Part shown: positions 42,686 through 51,061 of the stretch, piece by piece | How positions within the stretch are numbered: position 1 is the stretch's first letter | Layout: each line of letters begins with the position of its first letter | Origin: Deinococcus aquiradiocola | GTDB taxonomy: Bacteria > Deinococcota > Deinococci > Deinococcales > Deinococcaceae | Reading direction: 5' to 3' | Length of the DNA stretch: 64,000 nt | NCBI RefSeq assembly: GCF_014646915.1 | Contig: NZ_BMOE01000012.1 | Span: forward strand, 1 to 64,000 | Translations under genes and position numbers: made by a program | The notes under the pieces: generated by a model | Told to the model about the DNA's origin: nothing | Database searches by the model: none | The model's input: only the letters and a program-made list of their open reading frames with translations

Positions 42686-42707
42686 ACATCAGATAATTTG
42701 ATGTCAA
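42686..42707 (-). promoter_or_regulatory. Palindrome overlapping a TTGACA -35 box before fadB
   Basis: ACATCA-7 bases-TGATGT (42686-42704) overlaps TTGACA read on the minus strand (42707-42702). Its position over the promoter element suggests a repressor operator; the -10 match 17 bases on is weak (CGGATT). Confidence 0.45.
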
Positions 42708-42744
42708 GCCGTTCATGGAATCTTCACGCGTCCGGGCGTGCACC

Positions 42745-42759
42745 TTGAACCCGGTCCAG
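42745..42759. promoter_or_regulatory. FadR-like operator (TTGAACCCGGTCCAG)
   Basis: Shares its first 14 bases with the site at 49562-49576, which fully fits TTRNACYNRGTNYAA, the pseudo-palindrome I recall for the Thermus thermophilus TetR-type FadR; here the last base is G instead of A. It lies between fadB (minus) and the quinone oxidoreductase gene (plus) and could regulate both. Confidence 0.5.
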
Positions 42760-42769
42760 CTTCCGGCGC

Positions 42770-42775
42770 TACACT
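42770..42775 (+). promoter_or_regulatory. Leaderless -10 box (TACACT) of the quinone oxidoreductase gene
   Basis: TANNNT hexamer six bases before ATG 42782. The preceding TTGAAC (42745-42750) is 19 bases upstream, long for a -35. Confidence 0.55.
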
Positions 42776-42781
42776 CCCCGC

Positions 42782-43771
<990 letters not shown>

Positions 43772-43791
43772 AACAGGCGGGCCATCACCAT

Positions 43792-43812
43792 GGGGGACGC
43801 CTGGCGTCCCCC
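43792..43812 (+). terminator. Perfect 21-base hairpin after the quinone oxidoreductase gene
   Basis: GGGGGACGCC and GGCGTCCCCC around a single base, 20 bases after the stop codon. Confidence 0.65.
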
Positions 43813-43850
43813 GTCACTCTGGGGCGCGTCCGGGCGGCAGCTTCGCGTTC

Positions 43851-43889
43851 CGCTCGGCTGAACTCCCGGAGTTCCGCTCAATCCGGTAT
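43851..43889. repeat. Degenerate half copy of the dispersed inverted-repeat element
   Basis: CTCGGCTGAACTC..GAGTTC.GCTCAA.CCGGTAT matches the CTGAAC-hairpin end of copies 1-3, with changes in the terminal repeat; the other half is missing. Confidence 0.6.
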
Positions 43890-43903
43890 GGCCTGCATGG
43901 GCG

Positions 43904-44056
43904 TCAGGGCGCACCCTTGCCGGTCGCGTTGAGCAGCGCCACCCCCACCACCACGCACACGATGCCCGCCAGGCCCGTCCAGCTGAACGCCTCACGGTAG
44001 TACACCCAGCCGATCAGGGCCGTGAGGGCCGTCCCCAGCAGGACCCAGGGACTCAT
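43904..44056 (-). pseudogene. C-terminal remnant of an SMR/EamA-type membrane transporter
   Basis: About 50 codons remain, encoding two membrane helices: GTALTALIGWVYYREAFSWTG and LAGIVCVVVGVALLNATGKG. These match the last half of small multidrug resistance-type proteins, which are normally about 105-110 residues with four helices. No matching N-terminal helices occur upstream in any frame. The region ends close to the degenerate repeat, so gene loss may have followed element insertion or deletion. Expression as a 50-residue peptide from ATG 44056 cannot be excluded. Confidence 0.6.
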
Positions 44057-44279
44057 GCGTGCCCCGGCAACACACGGGGACTCACATGCCCCCTGGCCGC
44101 ACGTGCACCCGTGCCCGGCCCGCTCCTGCCCACCGTTACCGTTCCGGTCGTTCGCGTCATGCCCTCCACTCTCGCAACTCCCCCGCCCGGACGGCGAGGC
44201 GCCCGGCCTGCAGGACGCCCCGGGAGCATGAACTGTTGTCCCCCTATGCACCCGCGCGCGCGTTTGGCAGCATGACGCC

Positions 44280-44642
44280 ATGAACATCCTGAAATTCGCG
44301 GGGCGGGCCGCGCTGTCCGCCATCTTCATCCAGAGCGGCATCGACTCGGTCCGGAACCCTGCCGGGCGCGCCCAGATGGTGGAGCGCGCGGGCCTGCCGG
44401 AACCGGAACTGCTCACGCAGCTGAACGGCGGCCTGATGGCCGGTGCAGGCACCCTCCTGGCGCTCGGCCTCGCGCCGCGCAGCAGTGCCCTCGCGCTGCT
44501 CGCGTCGCTCGTGCCGACCACGGTGGTCGGGCACGCCTTCTGGAACGCCGAGGGGCAGGACCGGCAGGGGCAGGCCGTGCACTTCGCCAAGAACCTCGCC
44601 ATGATGGGTGCCCTGCTGCTCGTGGTGGCCGACCGGGAATGA
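44280..44642 (+). CDS. DoxX family membrane protein
   Basis: 120 residues with four hydrophobic segments. The start MNILKFAGRAALSAIFIQSGIDSVRNPAGRAQMVE is typical of DoxX-family proteins (SLL-type F-GG/SG--K pattern), followed by GGLMAGAGTLLALGLAPRSSALALLASLVPTTVVGHAFW and a final helix. Family members are linked to thiol/redox stress complexes at the membrane; the substrate is unknown. Convergent with phoU, with a shared hairpin between them. Confidence 0.87.
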   Translation: MNILKFAGRAALSAIFIQSGIDSVRNPAGRAQMVERAGLPEPELLTQLNGGLMAGAGTLLALGLAPRSSALALLASLVPTTVVGHAFWNAEGQDRQGQAVHFAKNLAMMGALLLVVADRE

Positions 44643-44648
44643 CGGCGC

Positions 44649-44677
44649 CCCCCGGCGGCACGCGCAGCCGCCGGGGG
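44649..44677. terminator. Bidirectional 11-bp hairpin between the DoxX gene and phoU
   Basis: CCCCCGGCGGC and GCCGCCGGGGG around a seven-base loop, seven bases after the DoxX stop and 24 bases after phoU. Confidence 0.6.
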
Positions 44678-44700
44678 TCACTGCTGCGCGGCGGCCGCGT

Positions 44701-45381
44701 TCAGGCGGTCGCGCGGGCCGTGCCGGACCCGTTCGTGCCGGGGCGGGACAGCAGGTAGTTCTCGACGCGCTCCGCGACGTTCACGAGGTGGTCGCCCAGC
44801 CGCTCCAGGCTGCGCGCCATGCGGTTGGCCTTCAGGGCCGCCTGCAGGTCGCGGGGGTTCTCGAGGATGCGCGTGAGGCTGGCGCGCTGCATCTGCTCGT
44901 ACAGGGCGTCCACCTCCTCGTAATCCAGGCGCATCACCTCGCGCGCGGCCTCCACGTCACCTTCCGTGAAGGCGTACGCGAGGCGTTCGATCATGGTGGC
45001 GAGCAGGTTCGTCTGCGGCAGCACGTCCTGCAGCGGGCCGCTGCTGAACACGCCCGCGATGTCTTCCAGGTCGCGCCCGATGTGTCGTCCGTAGTCCCCG
45101 GCACGCTCCAGGTCCGTGAGGCTCTTGAAGACCATCAGGTAGAACTTCAGGTCGCTCGCGAGCGGCTGGTAGCGCGCGATGGCGTTCAGGCAGGTTTCCT
45201 CCACCTCGCGTTCCAGCGTGTCGAGTTCCCGTTCGAGGGCGTGCGTGCGTTCGGAGAGGCCAGCGTACTGCTGATGCAGGATGGCGTTCCGGATCAGGGC
45301 CACCTGCTCCAGCGAGATGCTCAGCATCCGCAGGAAGCGGGCGGTCAGGTCTTGCTGGCTGGCATTGAGGGCATCTCGCAT
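44701..45381 (-). CDS. phoU: Phosphate signalling protein PhoU
   Basis: 226 residues, all-helical with two PhoU repeats: the first includes LERELDTLEREVEETCLNAIARYQPLASDLKFYLMVFKSLTDLERAGDYGRHIG, the second LDYEEVDALYEQM and MARSLERLGDHLVNVAERVENYL. The E(x)xGD metal-binding signatures (DLERAGD, SLERLGD) are both present. It modulates PstB/PhoR signalling so that the Pho response is off when phosphate is plentiful. Last gene of the pst operon. A palindromic element lies in the 106-bp gap from pstB. Confidence 0.95.
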   Translation of the reverse strand: MRDALNASQQDLTARFLRMLSISLEQVALIRNAILHQQYAGLSERTHALERELDTLEREVEETCLNAIARYQPLASDLKFYLMVFKSLTDLERAGDYGRHIGRDLEDIAGVFSSGPLQDVLPQTNLLATMIERLAYAFTEGDVEAAREVMRLDYEEVDALYEQMQRASLTRILENPRDLQAALKANRMARSLERLGDHLVNVAERVENYLLSRPGTNGSGTARATA

Positions 45382-45406
45382 AGATGTAGGTATCTTGACG
45401 GTCTTT

Positions 45407-45426
45407 TATCTGAGGGGTGTCAGATA
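45407..45426. promoter_or_regulatory. Palindrome TATCTGA-6-TCAGATA between pstB and phoU
   Basis: Seven-base arms with a six-base loop, 26 bases before the phoU start. On the minus strand it is followed by AAAAG, so it is not a classic terminator; possibly an operator or mRNA element. Confidence 0.35.
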
Positions 45427-45487
45427 CGAAGAGAAAAACCAGACACTTCTTGAAGAAACACCCGTTCTTTCCGGACCGCCCGGTGCC

Positions 45488-46246
45488 TCAGCCGAAGCGG
45501 CCCGTGACGTACGCCTCGGTGCGCTCGTCGCGCGGGCTGGTGAAGATCTGGTCGGTCTTGCCGTGCTCGACGAGGTCGCCGTTCAGGAAGAAGCTGGTGG
45601 TGTCGCTCACGCGCGCCGCCTGGTGCATGTTGTGCGTCACGATCACGATGGTCGTCACCTGCTTCAGGTCGCTCATCAGGTCCTCGATGCGGGCGGTGCT
45701 GGCCGGGTCGAGGGCGCTCGTCGGTTCGTCCATCAGCAGGATTTCCGGTTCGACGGCCAGGGCGCGCGCGATGCACAGACGCTGCTGCTGCCCGCCGGAC
45801 AGGCCGGTGGCGGGCGTCTTGAGGCGGTCCTTCACCTCGTCCCACAGGGCCGCCTGCCGCAGCGAGCGTTCCGTGACTTCCATCAGGGTGGCGTGGTCGC
45901 GGATCCCGGCGAGCTTCAGGCCGGAGGTGACGTTCTCGAAGATGCTCATGGTCGGGAAGGGGTTGGGTTTCTGGAACACCATCCCGATGCGGCGGCGGAT
46001 GGTGACGGCGTCCACGCCGGGCGCGTACAGGTCCTGTCCGTCGAGGCGGATCTCGCCCTCGACGCGCGCGCCGGGCGTGAGGTCGTGCATGCGGTTGATG
46101 GCGCGCAGGAAGGTGGTCTTGCCGCAGCCGCTCGGGCCGATCAGGGCGTTGACGCTGCCGCGCTCCACGTTGAGGTTCACTTTCTTCACGGCCTGTTTCT
46201 CGCCGTAGTAGATATCGACGTTCTTGGCGGTCAGCAGCTGGGTCAT
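45488..46246 (-). CDS. pstB: Phosphate ABC transporter ATP-binding protein
   Basis: 252 residues. ABC ATPase with Walker [11 protein letters not shown]-loop [13 protein letters not shown] (the PNPFP string is a PstB hallmark), signature LSGGQQQR, Walker [14 protein letters not shown] and H-loop VTHNM. It powers phosphate import through PstCA. Start ATG with AAAGGA upstream. Followed by phoU, preceded by pstA. Confidence 0.97.
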   Translation of the reverse strand: MTQLLTAKNVDIYYGEKQAVKKVNLNVERGSVNALIGPSGCGKTTFLRAINRMHDLTPGARVEGEIRLDGQDLYAPGVDAVTIRRRIGMVFQKPNPFPTMSIFENVTSGLKLAGIRDHATLMEVTERSLRQAALWDEVKDRLKTPATGLSGGQQQRLCIARALAVEPEILLMDEPTSALDPASTARIEDLMSDLKQVTTIVIVTHNMHQAARVSDTTSFFLNGDLVEHGKTDQIFTSPRDERTEAYVTGRFG

Positions 46247-46328
46247 GGGGGTCCTTTGGGGGCCGCGCGGGCCGGTGAGGTGAGGGGGGCGGTGCCGGTG
46301 GAGCGGGCCGGGGGTCGGGTCCGGGCGC

Positions 46329-47198
46329 TTACTTCTTCTGGCGGGTGGCGGAACGGGCGGCCAGGGACGCCAGGAAGATCAGCACGATCAGCACGAGCGA
46401 CCCGGCCTTCGCCTGATTCTGGTTGATGTCGTAGCTGCTGGTCGCGCCGATGTAGATCTGCAGCGGCAGGGCGCTCATGGGTTTGCTGGGGTCGAGGTTC
46501 AGCAGGTTGTTGCCGAACGCCGTGAAGAGCAGCGGCGCGGCCTCACCGGCGACGCGGGCGAGGGCCAGCATGACGCCCGTCACGATGCCGCTGGTGGCGG
46601 CGGGCAGCACGATGCTCAGGATGACGCGCCACTGCGGCAGGCCGAGCGCCAGGCCCGCCTCGCGCACGGCGAGCGGCACCAGCTTCAGCACTTCCTCGGT
46701 GGTACGGACCACGATGGGGATCATCAGCAGGCCGAGCGCGAGGCCGCCCGCGAAGCCCGAGAAGTGCCGGGTGGTGAGCACCACGAGCGAGTACACCACG
46801 AGGCCCACCACGATGGCCGGAATGCCGGACAGCACGTCGCTCACCATACGGATGGTGGGCATCAGGCGGTGGCGGGGGAATTCGGCGAGGAACACGCCGC
46901 CCGCGACGCCCACCACGACGCCCACCACGGCCGCGATGAGCAGCATGATGAGGCTGCCGCTGATGGCGTTCAGCCAGCCGCCGCCCGCCTCGCCTTCCGG
47001 GGCGGGCACCTTGGTGAAGAAGTCCACGCTGAGCGCCCCGATGCCCTGCGCGGTCAGGTACACGAAGATCCAGATGAGCGGCGCGACGACCAGCAGCGTG
47101 CCGAGCGAGATCAGGAAGCCCATGAAGAGGTTGGTGGCCTTGCGGCCGGCACTCAGGCCGGCGGAGCGGGCGGCGCCGCGCTGGAGCGTGCGGGTCAT
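46329..47198 (-). CDS. pstA: Phosphate ABC transporter permease PstA
   Basis: 289 residues from ATG 47198, which shares its A with the pstC stop (TGATG); the longer upstream frame is an artefact. Six hydrophobic segments, the PstA-type motif [21 protein letters not shown], and the EAA loop [21 protein letters not shown]. Inner-membrane channel subunit with PstC. Ends in a basic tail (RSATRQKK). Confidence 0.95.
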   Translation of the reverse strand: MTRTLQRGAARSAGLSAGRKATNLFMGFLISLGTLLVVAPLIWIFVYLTAQGIGALSVDFFTKVPAPEGEAGGGWLNAISGSLIMLLIAAVVGVVVGVAGGVFLAEFPRHRLMPTIRMVSDVLSGIPAIVVGLVVYSLVVLTTRHFSGFAGGLALGLLMIPIVVRTTEEVLKLVPLAVREAGLALGLPQWRVILSIVLPAATSGIVTGVMLALARVAGEAAPLLFTAFGNNLLNLDPSKPMSALPLQIYIGATSSYDINQNQAKAGSLVLIVLIFLASLAARSATRQKK

Positions 47199-48193
47199 CA
47201 CTGGATCCCCTTCGGCGTCAGGCGCACGATGATGAGTCGCGCGGAGTAGTTCACGACGACACTCACGAAGAACAGCAGCAGCGCGAGCGCCACGATGCTG
47301 GAGCGGTGCAGGGCCTCCTGCGCGTCCCCGAACTGCAGGGCGATCATGCTGGCCATGGTGGCGGTGTTGCCCCAGATGGTCTTCACGAACTCGGGGTTGT
47401 TGCCGATGACCATGGCGACGGCGAGCGTCTCGCCGAGCGCGCGGCCCAGCGCGAGGATCACGCCGCCCGTGATGCCGGCCCGCGCGAACGGCAGGATCGC
47501 GCCGCGAATCACTTCCCACTTGGTCGCGCCGAGCGCGTACATCGCTTCGCGCTGGTCGCCGGGCACGAGGCGGATCACGTCACGCGCGACGGACGCAGTG
47601 TACGGCAGGATCATGATGGTCAGGATGATGATGGCGAGCGCGAGGCCCTGCCCGGTGGGCGCTTCCGGCATGAAGAAGCACGCGAAGCTGTTCTGGCCGT
47701 TGCTGTGCAGGGTGCTGCACTGCGTGACGAGGTCCGGGTTGCGGGTGAACAGGAACAGCTGGAAGCTCTGCAGGATGGGTTTCAGCGCGAACAGTGCCCA
47801 CAGGCCGTACACGACGCTCGGCACGGCGGCCAGCAGTTCCACGAGGTAACTGACGGGATTCGCGAGCCATTTCGGGGCGTACTCGGCCACGAAGATCGCA
47901 CTCGCGAGGGCCAGCGGGACGCTGATGACGAGCGCCGCGAAGGCCGTGATGAGCGTGCCTGCGATCATGGAGCCCGCCCCGAACTGCTTGGTGACGGGAT
48001 TCCAGACGGTCTGGGTGAGGAAGCCGAAGCCGAACTCCCGCAGGGCGGGCAGGCTGTCGCGGCCCAGCAGGAAGATGCTGAGCAGGAACACCGCGATGAT
48101 GATCAGGGACAGGCCGATGATCACGGCACGGAAGACGCCGTCGCCCCGGGAGTTGGGGGACGGTCGTTTGGGGACAGTCAGGGTGTTGGTCAT
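47198..48193 (-). CDS. pstC: Phosphate ABC transporter permease PstC
   Basis: 331 residues with six membrane segments. Family features are GGDGVF.A-type N-terminus, [54 protein letters not shown] and the EAA loop [20 protein letters not shown]. It is separated from pstS by 211 bases containing a stem-loop and a short Pho-box-like pair, so it may be both read through from pstS and independently expressed. Confidence 0.96.
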   Translation of the reverse strand: MTNTLTVPKRPSPNSRGDGVFRAVIIGLSLIIIAVFLLSIFLLGRDSLPALREFGFGFLTQTVWNPVTKQFGAGSMIAGTLITAFAALVISVPLALASAIFVAEYAPKWLANPVSYLVELLAAVPSVVYGLWALFALKPILQSFQLFLFTRNPDLVTQCSTLHSNGQNSFACFFMPEAPTGQGLALAIIILTIMILPYTASVARDVIRLVPGDQREAMYALGATKWEVIRGAILPFARAGITGGVILALGRALGETLAVAMVIGNNPEFVKTIWGNTATMASMIALQFGDAQEALHRSSIVALALLLFFVSVVVNYSARLIIVRLTPKGIQ

Positions 48194-48243
48194 GCGCGGC
48201 TCGGCTCCAGACGGGGGCTCATGCTGAACAGTTCACAGGAGGC

Positions 48244-48261
48244 ATGTCATGGGAGGGTCAG
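48244..48261 (-). promoter_or_regulatory. Two-heptamer Pho-box-like site before pstC
   Basis: On the minus strand CTGACCC and ATGACAT heptamers are exactly 11 bases apart, about 50-68 bases before the pstC start. The surrounding 16 bases match the pstS array with one change. Confidence 0.55.
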
Positions 48262-48300
48262 GCACCGTGACAAACGCCTCACGTCGGGCCGGTACGGGAA

Positions 48301-48332
48301 GGGGACGCCCGGCCGCGTGGCCGGACGTCCCC
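48301..48332 (-). terminator. Stem-loop between pstS and pstC
   Basis: A 14-position stem (one mismatch) around GCGT, about 70 bases after the pstS stop. It likely limits read-through so that pstS is made in excess of the membrane subunits. Confidence 0.6.
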
Positions 48333-48404
48333 CTGAAGGCGGCGCCTGATCTGTTGGTGCTCGCTCCACTCTGCCGAACTTCAGGCGTTCAGCTCACTCT
48401 GGGA

Positions 48405-49433
48405 TCAGAAGCTCTTGCCGCCGTAGGTCATGGTGCCGATGATGGCGCGCGCGCGGCCCTGGGCGGCGCTGGGCAGGGGCGCGTAGTACAGCGCCTCGCT
48501 GTAGTCCTGGCCGGTCGTGACGACGTAGTTCAGCATCTTCTTGAGCGCCTTGGCCTGGTCGGCGGTGCGGTTGCCGTACTTCTGGTCCTGGTAGAAGATG
48601 GCGTAGCTGAAGGTGCTGATGGGGTACGTGCTGGCGCCACCGGCGTTGGTGAGGCTGATGATGCCGCTGGTGGGGATCACGACGTTCGCGGCGGCGGACT
48701 GCACGCCCGCGATGGTGGGCTTGATGTACGCGCCGGTGCGGTTCTGCACGAGGCCGAAGTCGATCTTGTTGTTCAGGGCGTACGTCAGTTCGATGTAGCC
48801 GATCGCGCCGGGGGTGCTCTTCACGACGCCGGAGACGCCGTCGGTGCCCTTGGCGCCGAGACCGGTGGGCCACTGGACGCTGGTGGCGCTGCCGACCTTG
48901 GTCTTCCACTCGCTGCTGACCTTGCTGAGGTAGTCGGTGAAGACGCCGGTGGTGCCGGAGCCGTCGCTGCGGTGCGCGACCGTGATGGGCAGCGCGGGGA
49001 GCTTGACGCCGGCGTTCAGCTTGACGAGGGCCGGGTCGTTCCAGAGCTTGATCTTGCCGAGGTAGATGTCGGCGAGGACCTTGCCGTTGAACTTCAGGTT
49101 GCTGTCGACGCCGGGGATGTTGTAGCTGATGACGACCGCGCCCATGGCGACGGGGATGGTGAGGACCTTGCCGGGGTAGCCGTCCACGTCGGCGGCGGGG
49201 ATCGGCACGTCGGTCGCGCCGAAGTCCACGACGCGGCCCTTCAGCTGGTTCTGACCGGCGCCGGAACCGACCGACTGGTAGTTCACGCTGTCGCCGCTCT
49301 TGCCGTACTCGCTGAACACCTTGGTGAAGAGGGGGTAGACGAAGGAGGAACCAGCGCCGGTCAGCGAAGCGGCCGAAGCGGTGGTCACGGCGGTCAGTAC
49401 GAGGGCGGCGCCCAGGGTCAGGATCTTGTTCAC
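48405..49433 (-). CDS. pstS: Phosphate-binding protein PstS
   Basis: 342 residues from GTG 49433; GTG 49439 is an alternative two codons earlier. Signal peptide [20 protein letters not shown]. The phosphate-binding motif [18 protein letters not shown] (Gly-Ala-Gly-Ser-Ser-Phe), FGATDVPI and [15 protein letters not shown] are diagnostic of PstS. It captures orthophosphate in the periplasm-like space for PstCAB. No Shine-Dalgarno is seen; CATGAT six bases before GTG 49433 and the Pho-box array immediately upstream suggest leaderless, phosphate-controlled expression. Confidence 0.96.
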   Translation of the reverse strand: MNKILTLGAALVLTAVTTASAASLTGAGSSFVYPLFTKVFSEYGKSGDSVNYQSVGSGAGQNQLKGRVVDFGATDVPIPAADVDGYPGKVLTIPVAMGAVVISYNIPGVDSNLKFNGKVLADIYLGKIKLWNDPALVKLNAGVKLPALPITVAHRSDGSGTTGVFTDYLSKVSSEWKTKVGSATSVQWPTGLGAKGTDGVSGVVKSTPGAIGYIELTYALNNKIDFGLVQNRTGAYIKPTIAGVQSAAANVVIPTSGIISLTNAGGASTYPISTFSYAIFYQDQKYGNRTADQAKALKKMLNYVVTTGQDYSEALYYAPLPSAAQGRARAIIGTMTYGGKSF

Positions 49434-49442
49434 GCCCACATC

Positions 49443-49493
49443 ATGTGATGGGAGTGTCAGGCATACGTCACCCGATTGTCATCGGAGGGTCAG
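49443..49493 (-). promoter_or_regulatory. Pho-box-like array of five heptamers at 11-bp spacing before pstS
   Basis: On the minus strand CTGACCC, ATGACAA, GTGACGT, CTGACAC and ATCACAT occur in register, with TGAC (last one TCAC) beginning at 49492, 49481, 49470, 49459 and 49448. The exact 11-bp phase is the layout of PhoB/PhoP sites. The array ends at the presumed -10. Confidence 0.75.
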
Positions 49494-49561
49494 GCGGGAA
49501 CGCCGAAGGCGGCGTCAGGTTCGTATCACGCGCCGGTCAGGAACGCCCCTGCGGGCACAAC

Positions 49562-49576
49562 TTGAACCCGGTCCAA
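49562..49576. promoter_or_regulatory. FadR-like operator (TTGAACCCGGTCCAA) before the MBL hydrolase gene
   Basis: A 15-bp pseudo-palindrome that fits TTRNACYNRGTNYAA at every position and is 14/15 identical to the site in the fadB divergent region. It lies 28 bases before ATG 49605. Confidence 0.55.
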
Positions 49577-49593
49577 CAGGCGGGGGGCGGTGG

Positions 49594-49599
49594 TAGCCT
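49594..49599 (+). promoter_or_regulatory. Leaderless -10 box (TAGCCT) of the MBL hydrolase gene
   Basis: TANNNT hexamer five bases before ATG 49605. Confidence 0.5.
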
Positions 49600-49604
49600 C
49601 AGCC

Positions 49605-50615
49605 ATGACCCGCCACAGCGATCCTCCCGCCACGGCCACGCCCGCACCGCGCCTCACGCCCGTCACCGGCACCCTGCACGCCCTGCAGGTCCCCATCCCC
49701 TACCCGATGGGGTACGTGACCGTCCTGATCGACACGGCCAGCCCCGTCACCCTGATCGACACGGCCCTCGACACGCCCGAGGCCCGGCAGGCCATCGAGG
49801 ACGGCCTGCACAGCCTGGGCCTGCACTGGGAGAGCATCGAGCGCGTCATCGTGACGCACCACCACCCCGACCATTACGGACTCGCCGGACTGATCGAGGA
49901 GCGCAGCGGCGCCACCGTCCACATGCTCGACGTGGACATCGCGCGCGGCGAGCAGTACTGGCACCGCTGGGAGGAATGGCTGCCCGGCCACTCCCGGCAC
50001 TTCCTCGACCACGGCGTGCCGGAAGCCAGCATGGCCGACCACGACCAGGAGGCGCGCAGGTCCCGCGCGCGCGTACGGCCCGCCACGCGCGTCACGCCGC
50101 TGCACGCGGGCGACACCGTGCGGCTCGCGGGGCTGGACTGGGAGGTGCTGTGGCTGCCGGGGCACGCCGACGGGCACCTGGGCCTGTGGCAGGCGGGAGA
50201 GCGGCTGCTGATCGCGGCGGACGCGATCCTGCCGCGCATCAGTCCGAACGTCGGCCTGTACGCGTACAGCCGTCCCGACCCGCTCGGCGATTACCTCTCG
50301 ACGCTCGCCCGCATCGAGGCGCTCGACCCGGCACGCGCCGTGGTCGGCCATTACGGGCCCGTGATGGACGGCGTGGCGGAACGCGCGCGTGAACTGCTCG
50401 CGCATCACGCGGAACGCCTGGATCTGCTGCGCGCCTCGCTGGCCGCCACGCCGATGCACGCGTACGACCTGTCGTTCGTGATGTTCCCGCGCGACCTGAG
50501 CGTGTCGTCGCGGCGGTTCGCGGTGGCGGAGACGCTCGCGCACGCCGAGTACCTGCGCCTGCACGGCGAGGTGGGGCGCCGCTGGGACGGGCGCAGCTGG
50601 GTGTACTTCCGCTGA
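49605..50615 (+). CDS. MBL-fold metallo-hydrolase
   Basis: 336 residues from ATG 49605 (a GTG five codons earlier lies across the -10 box). Metallo-beta-lactamase fold: VTHHHPDHYGLAG is the zinc-binding HxHxDH motif, and further ligands appear as LPGHADGHLG (His), AADAILP (Asp) and VVGHYGPV (His), so both metal sites look complete. The long C-terminal region with SSRRFAVAETLAHAEYLRLHGEVGRR resembles the BLACT_WH-type winged-helix tail of some MBL proteins. A FadR-like site upstream hints at thioester or lipid-linked substrates; this is inference. Confidence 0.92.
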   Translation: MTRHSDPPATATPAPRLTPVTGTLHALQVPIPYPMGYVTVLIDTASPVTLIDTALDTPEARQAIEDGLHSLGLHWESIERVIVTHHHPDHYGLAGLIEERSGATVHMLDVDIARGEQYWHRWEEWLPGHSRHFLDHGVPEASMADHDQEARRSRARVRPATRVTPLHAGDTVRLAGLDWEVLWLPGHADGHLGLWQAGERLLIAADAILPRISPNVGLYAYSRPDPLGDYLSTLARIEALDPARAVVGHYGPVMDGVAERARELLAHHAERLDLLRASLAATPMHAYDLSFVMFPRDLSVSSRRFAVAETLAHAEYLRLHGEVGRRWDGRSWVYFR

Positions 50616-50657
50616 ACGGCCGGGGCCGGGGCCGGGGCTGGAACCGGGGCCGGAGCA

Positions 50658-50718
50658 GGCAGACCGGAGCGGGCGGGGAAGGCACGGTGGCCCTTCCCCG
50701 CCCGCTCTGTGGTCTGCC
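50658..50718. terminator. Very strong bidirectional hairpin (16-bp core, extended)
   Basis: The core arms 50667-50682 and 50692-50707 are perfect complements around a nine-base loop, and GGCAGACC (50658-50665) pairs with GGTCTGCC (50711-50718) beyond short bulges. It serves the convergent MBL and small Arg-rich genes. Confidence 0.75.
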
Positions 50719-50746
50719 CTGGCGTGCCCCAGCCCTGCCGGTGGGT

Positions 50747-50911
50747 TCAGGCGCGGCGGGCGCGGCGGCGCAGTCGCCGTTCGAGGCGCTCCGCGAGGTG
50801 TTCGAGCAGGCGCTCACGGCGGCGAACTCGGGTGAGCGGGTTGCGGCGGCGGCCGCGCAGGTACACGGCCAGGCCTTCGGCCAGCAGCAGGTTCCAGTTC
50901 AGGTGCTTCAC
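50747..50911 (-). CDS. Small arginine-rich protein (hypothetical)
   Basis: 54 codons from GTG 50911. The N-terminal 17 residues are normal (KHLNWNLLLAEGLAVYL), then the chain is strongly basic (RGRRRNPLTRVRRRERLLEHL.. ending RRLRRRARRA). AAGGGA precedes the start at very short spacing. The frame could be a small nucleic-acid-binding protein or a chance frame; codon bias alone cannot decide because Arg codons are GC-rich. The 150-bp region upstream shows several CGCTCA/TGAGC motifs. Confidence 0.4.
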   Translation of the reverse strand: MKHLNWNLLLAEGLAVYLRGRRRNPLTRVRRRERLLEHLAERLERRLRRRARRA

Positions 50912-51048
50912 GTCCCTTATTGAGCCAGAACGCTCACGATATCTGATGAGAGTACGCTCAGATGAGCTTGACCGCCACGAGGACCGGCACGGCCACCAGC
51001 CGCCGTGCACGCCCCGCACGACGAAAACCCCGCCCGCGCCGCATGCAC

Positions 51049-51054
51049 TATGCT
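51049..51054 (+). promoter_or_regulatory. Leaderless -10 box (TATGCT) of the M20 hydrolase gene
   Basis: TANNNT hexamer seven bases before ATG 51062. Confidence 0.6.
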
Positions 51055-51061
51055 GCACGGC

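Noticed and set aside
50616..50657. GGGGCC tandem repeats as a microsatellite-like element.
   Set aside because: Only a few imperfect units in GC-rich DNA after a gene; not distinguishable from composition.
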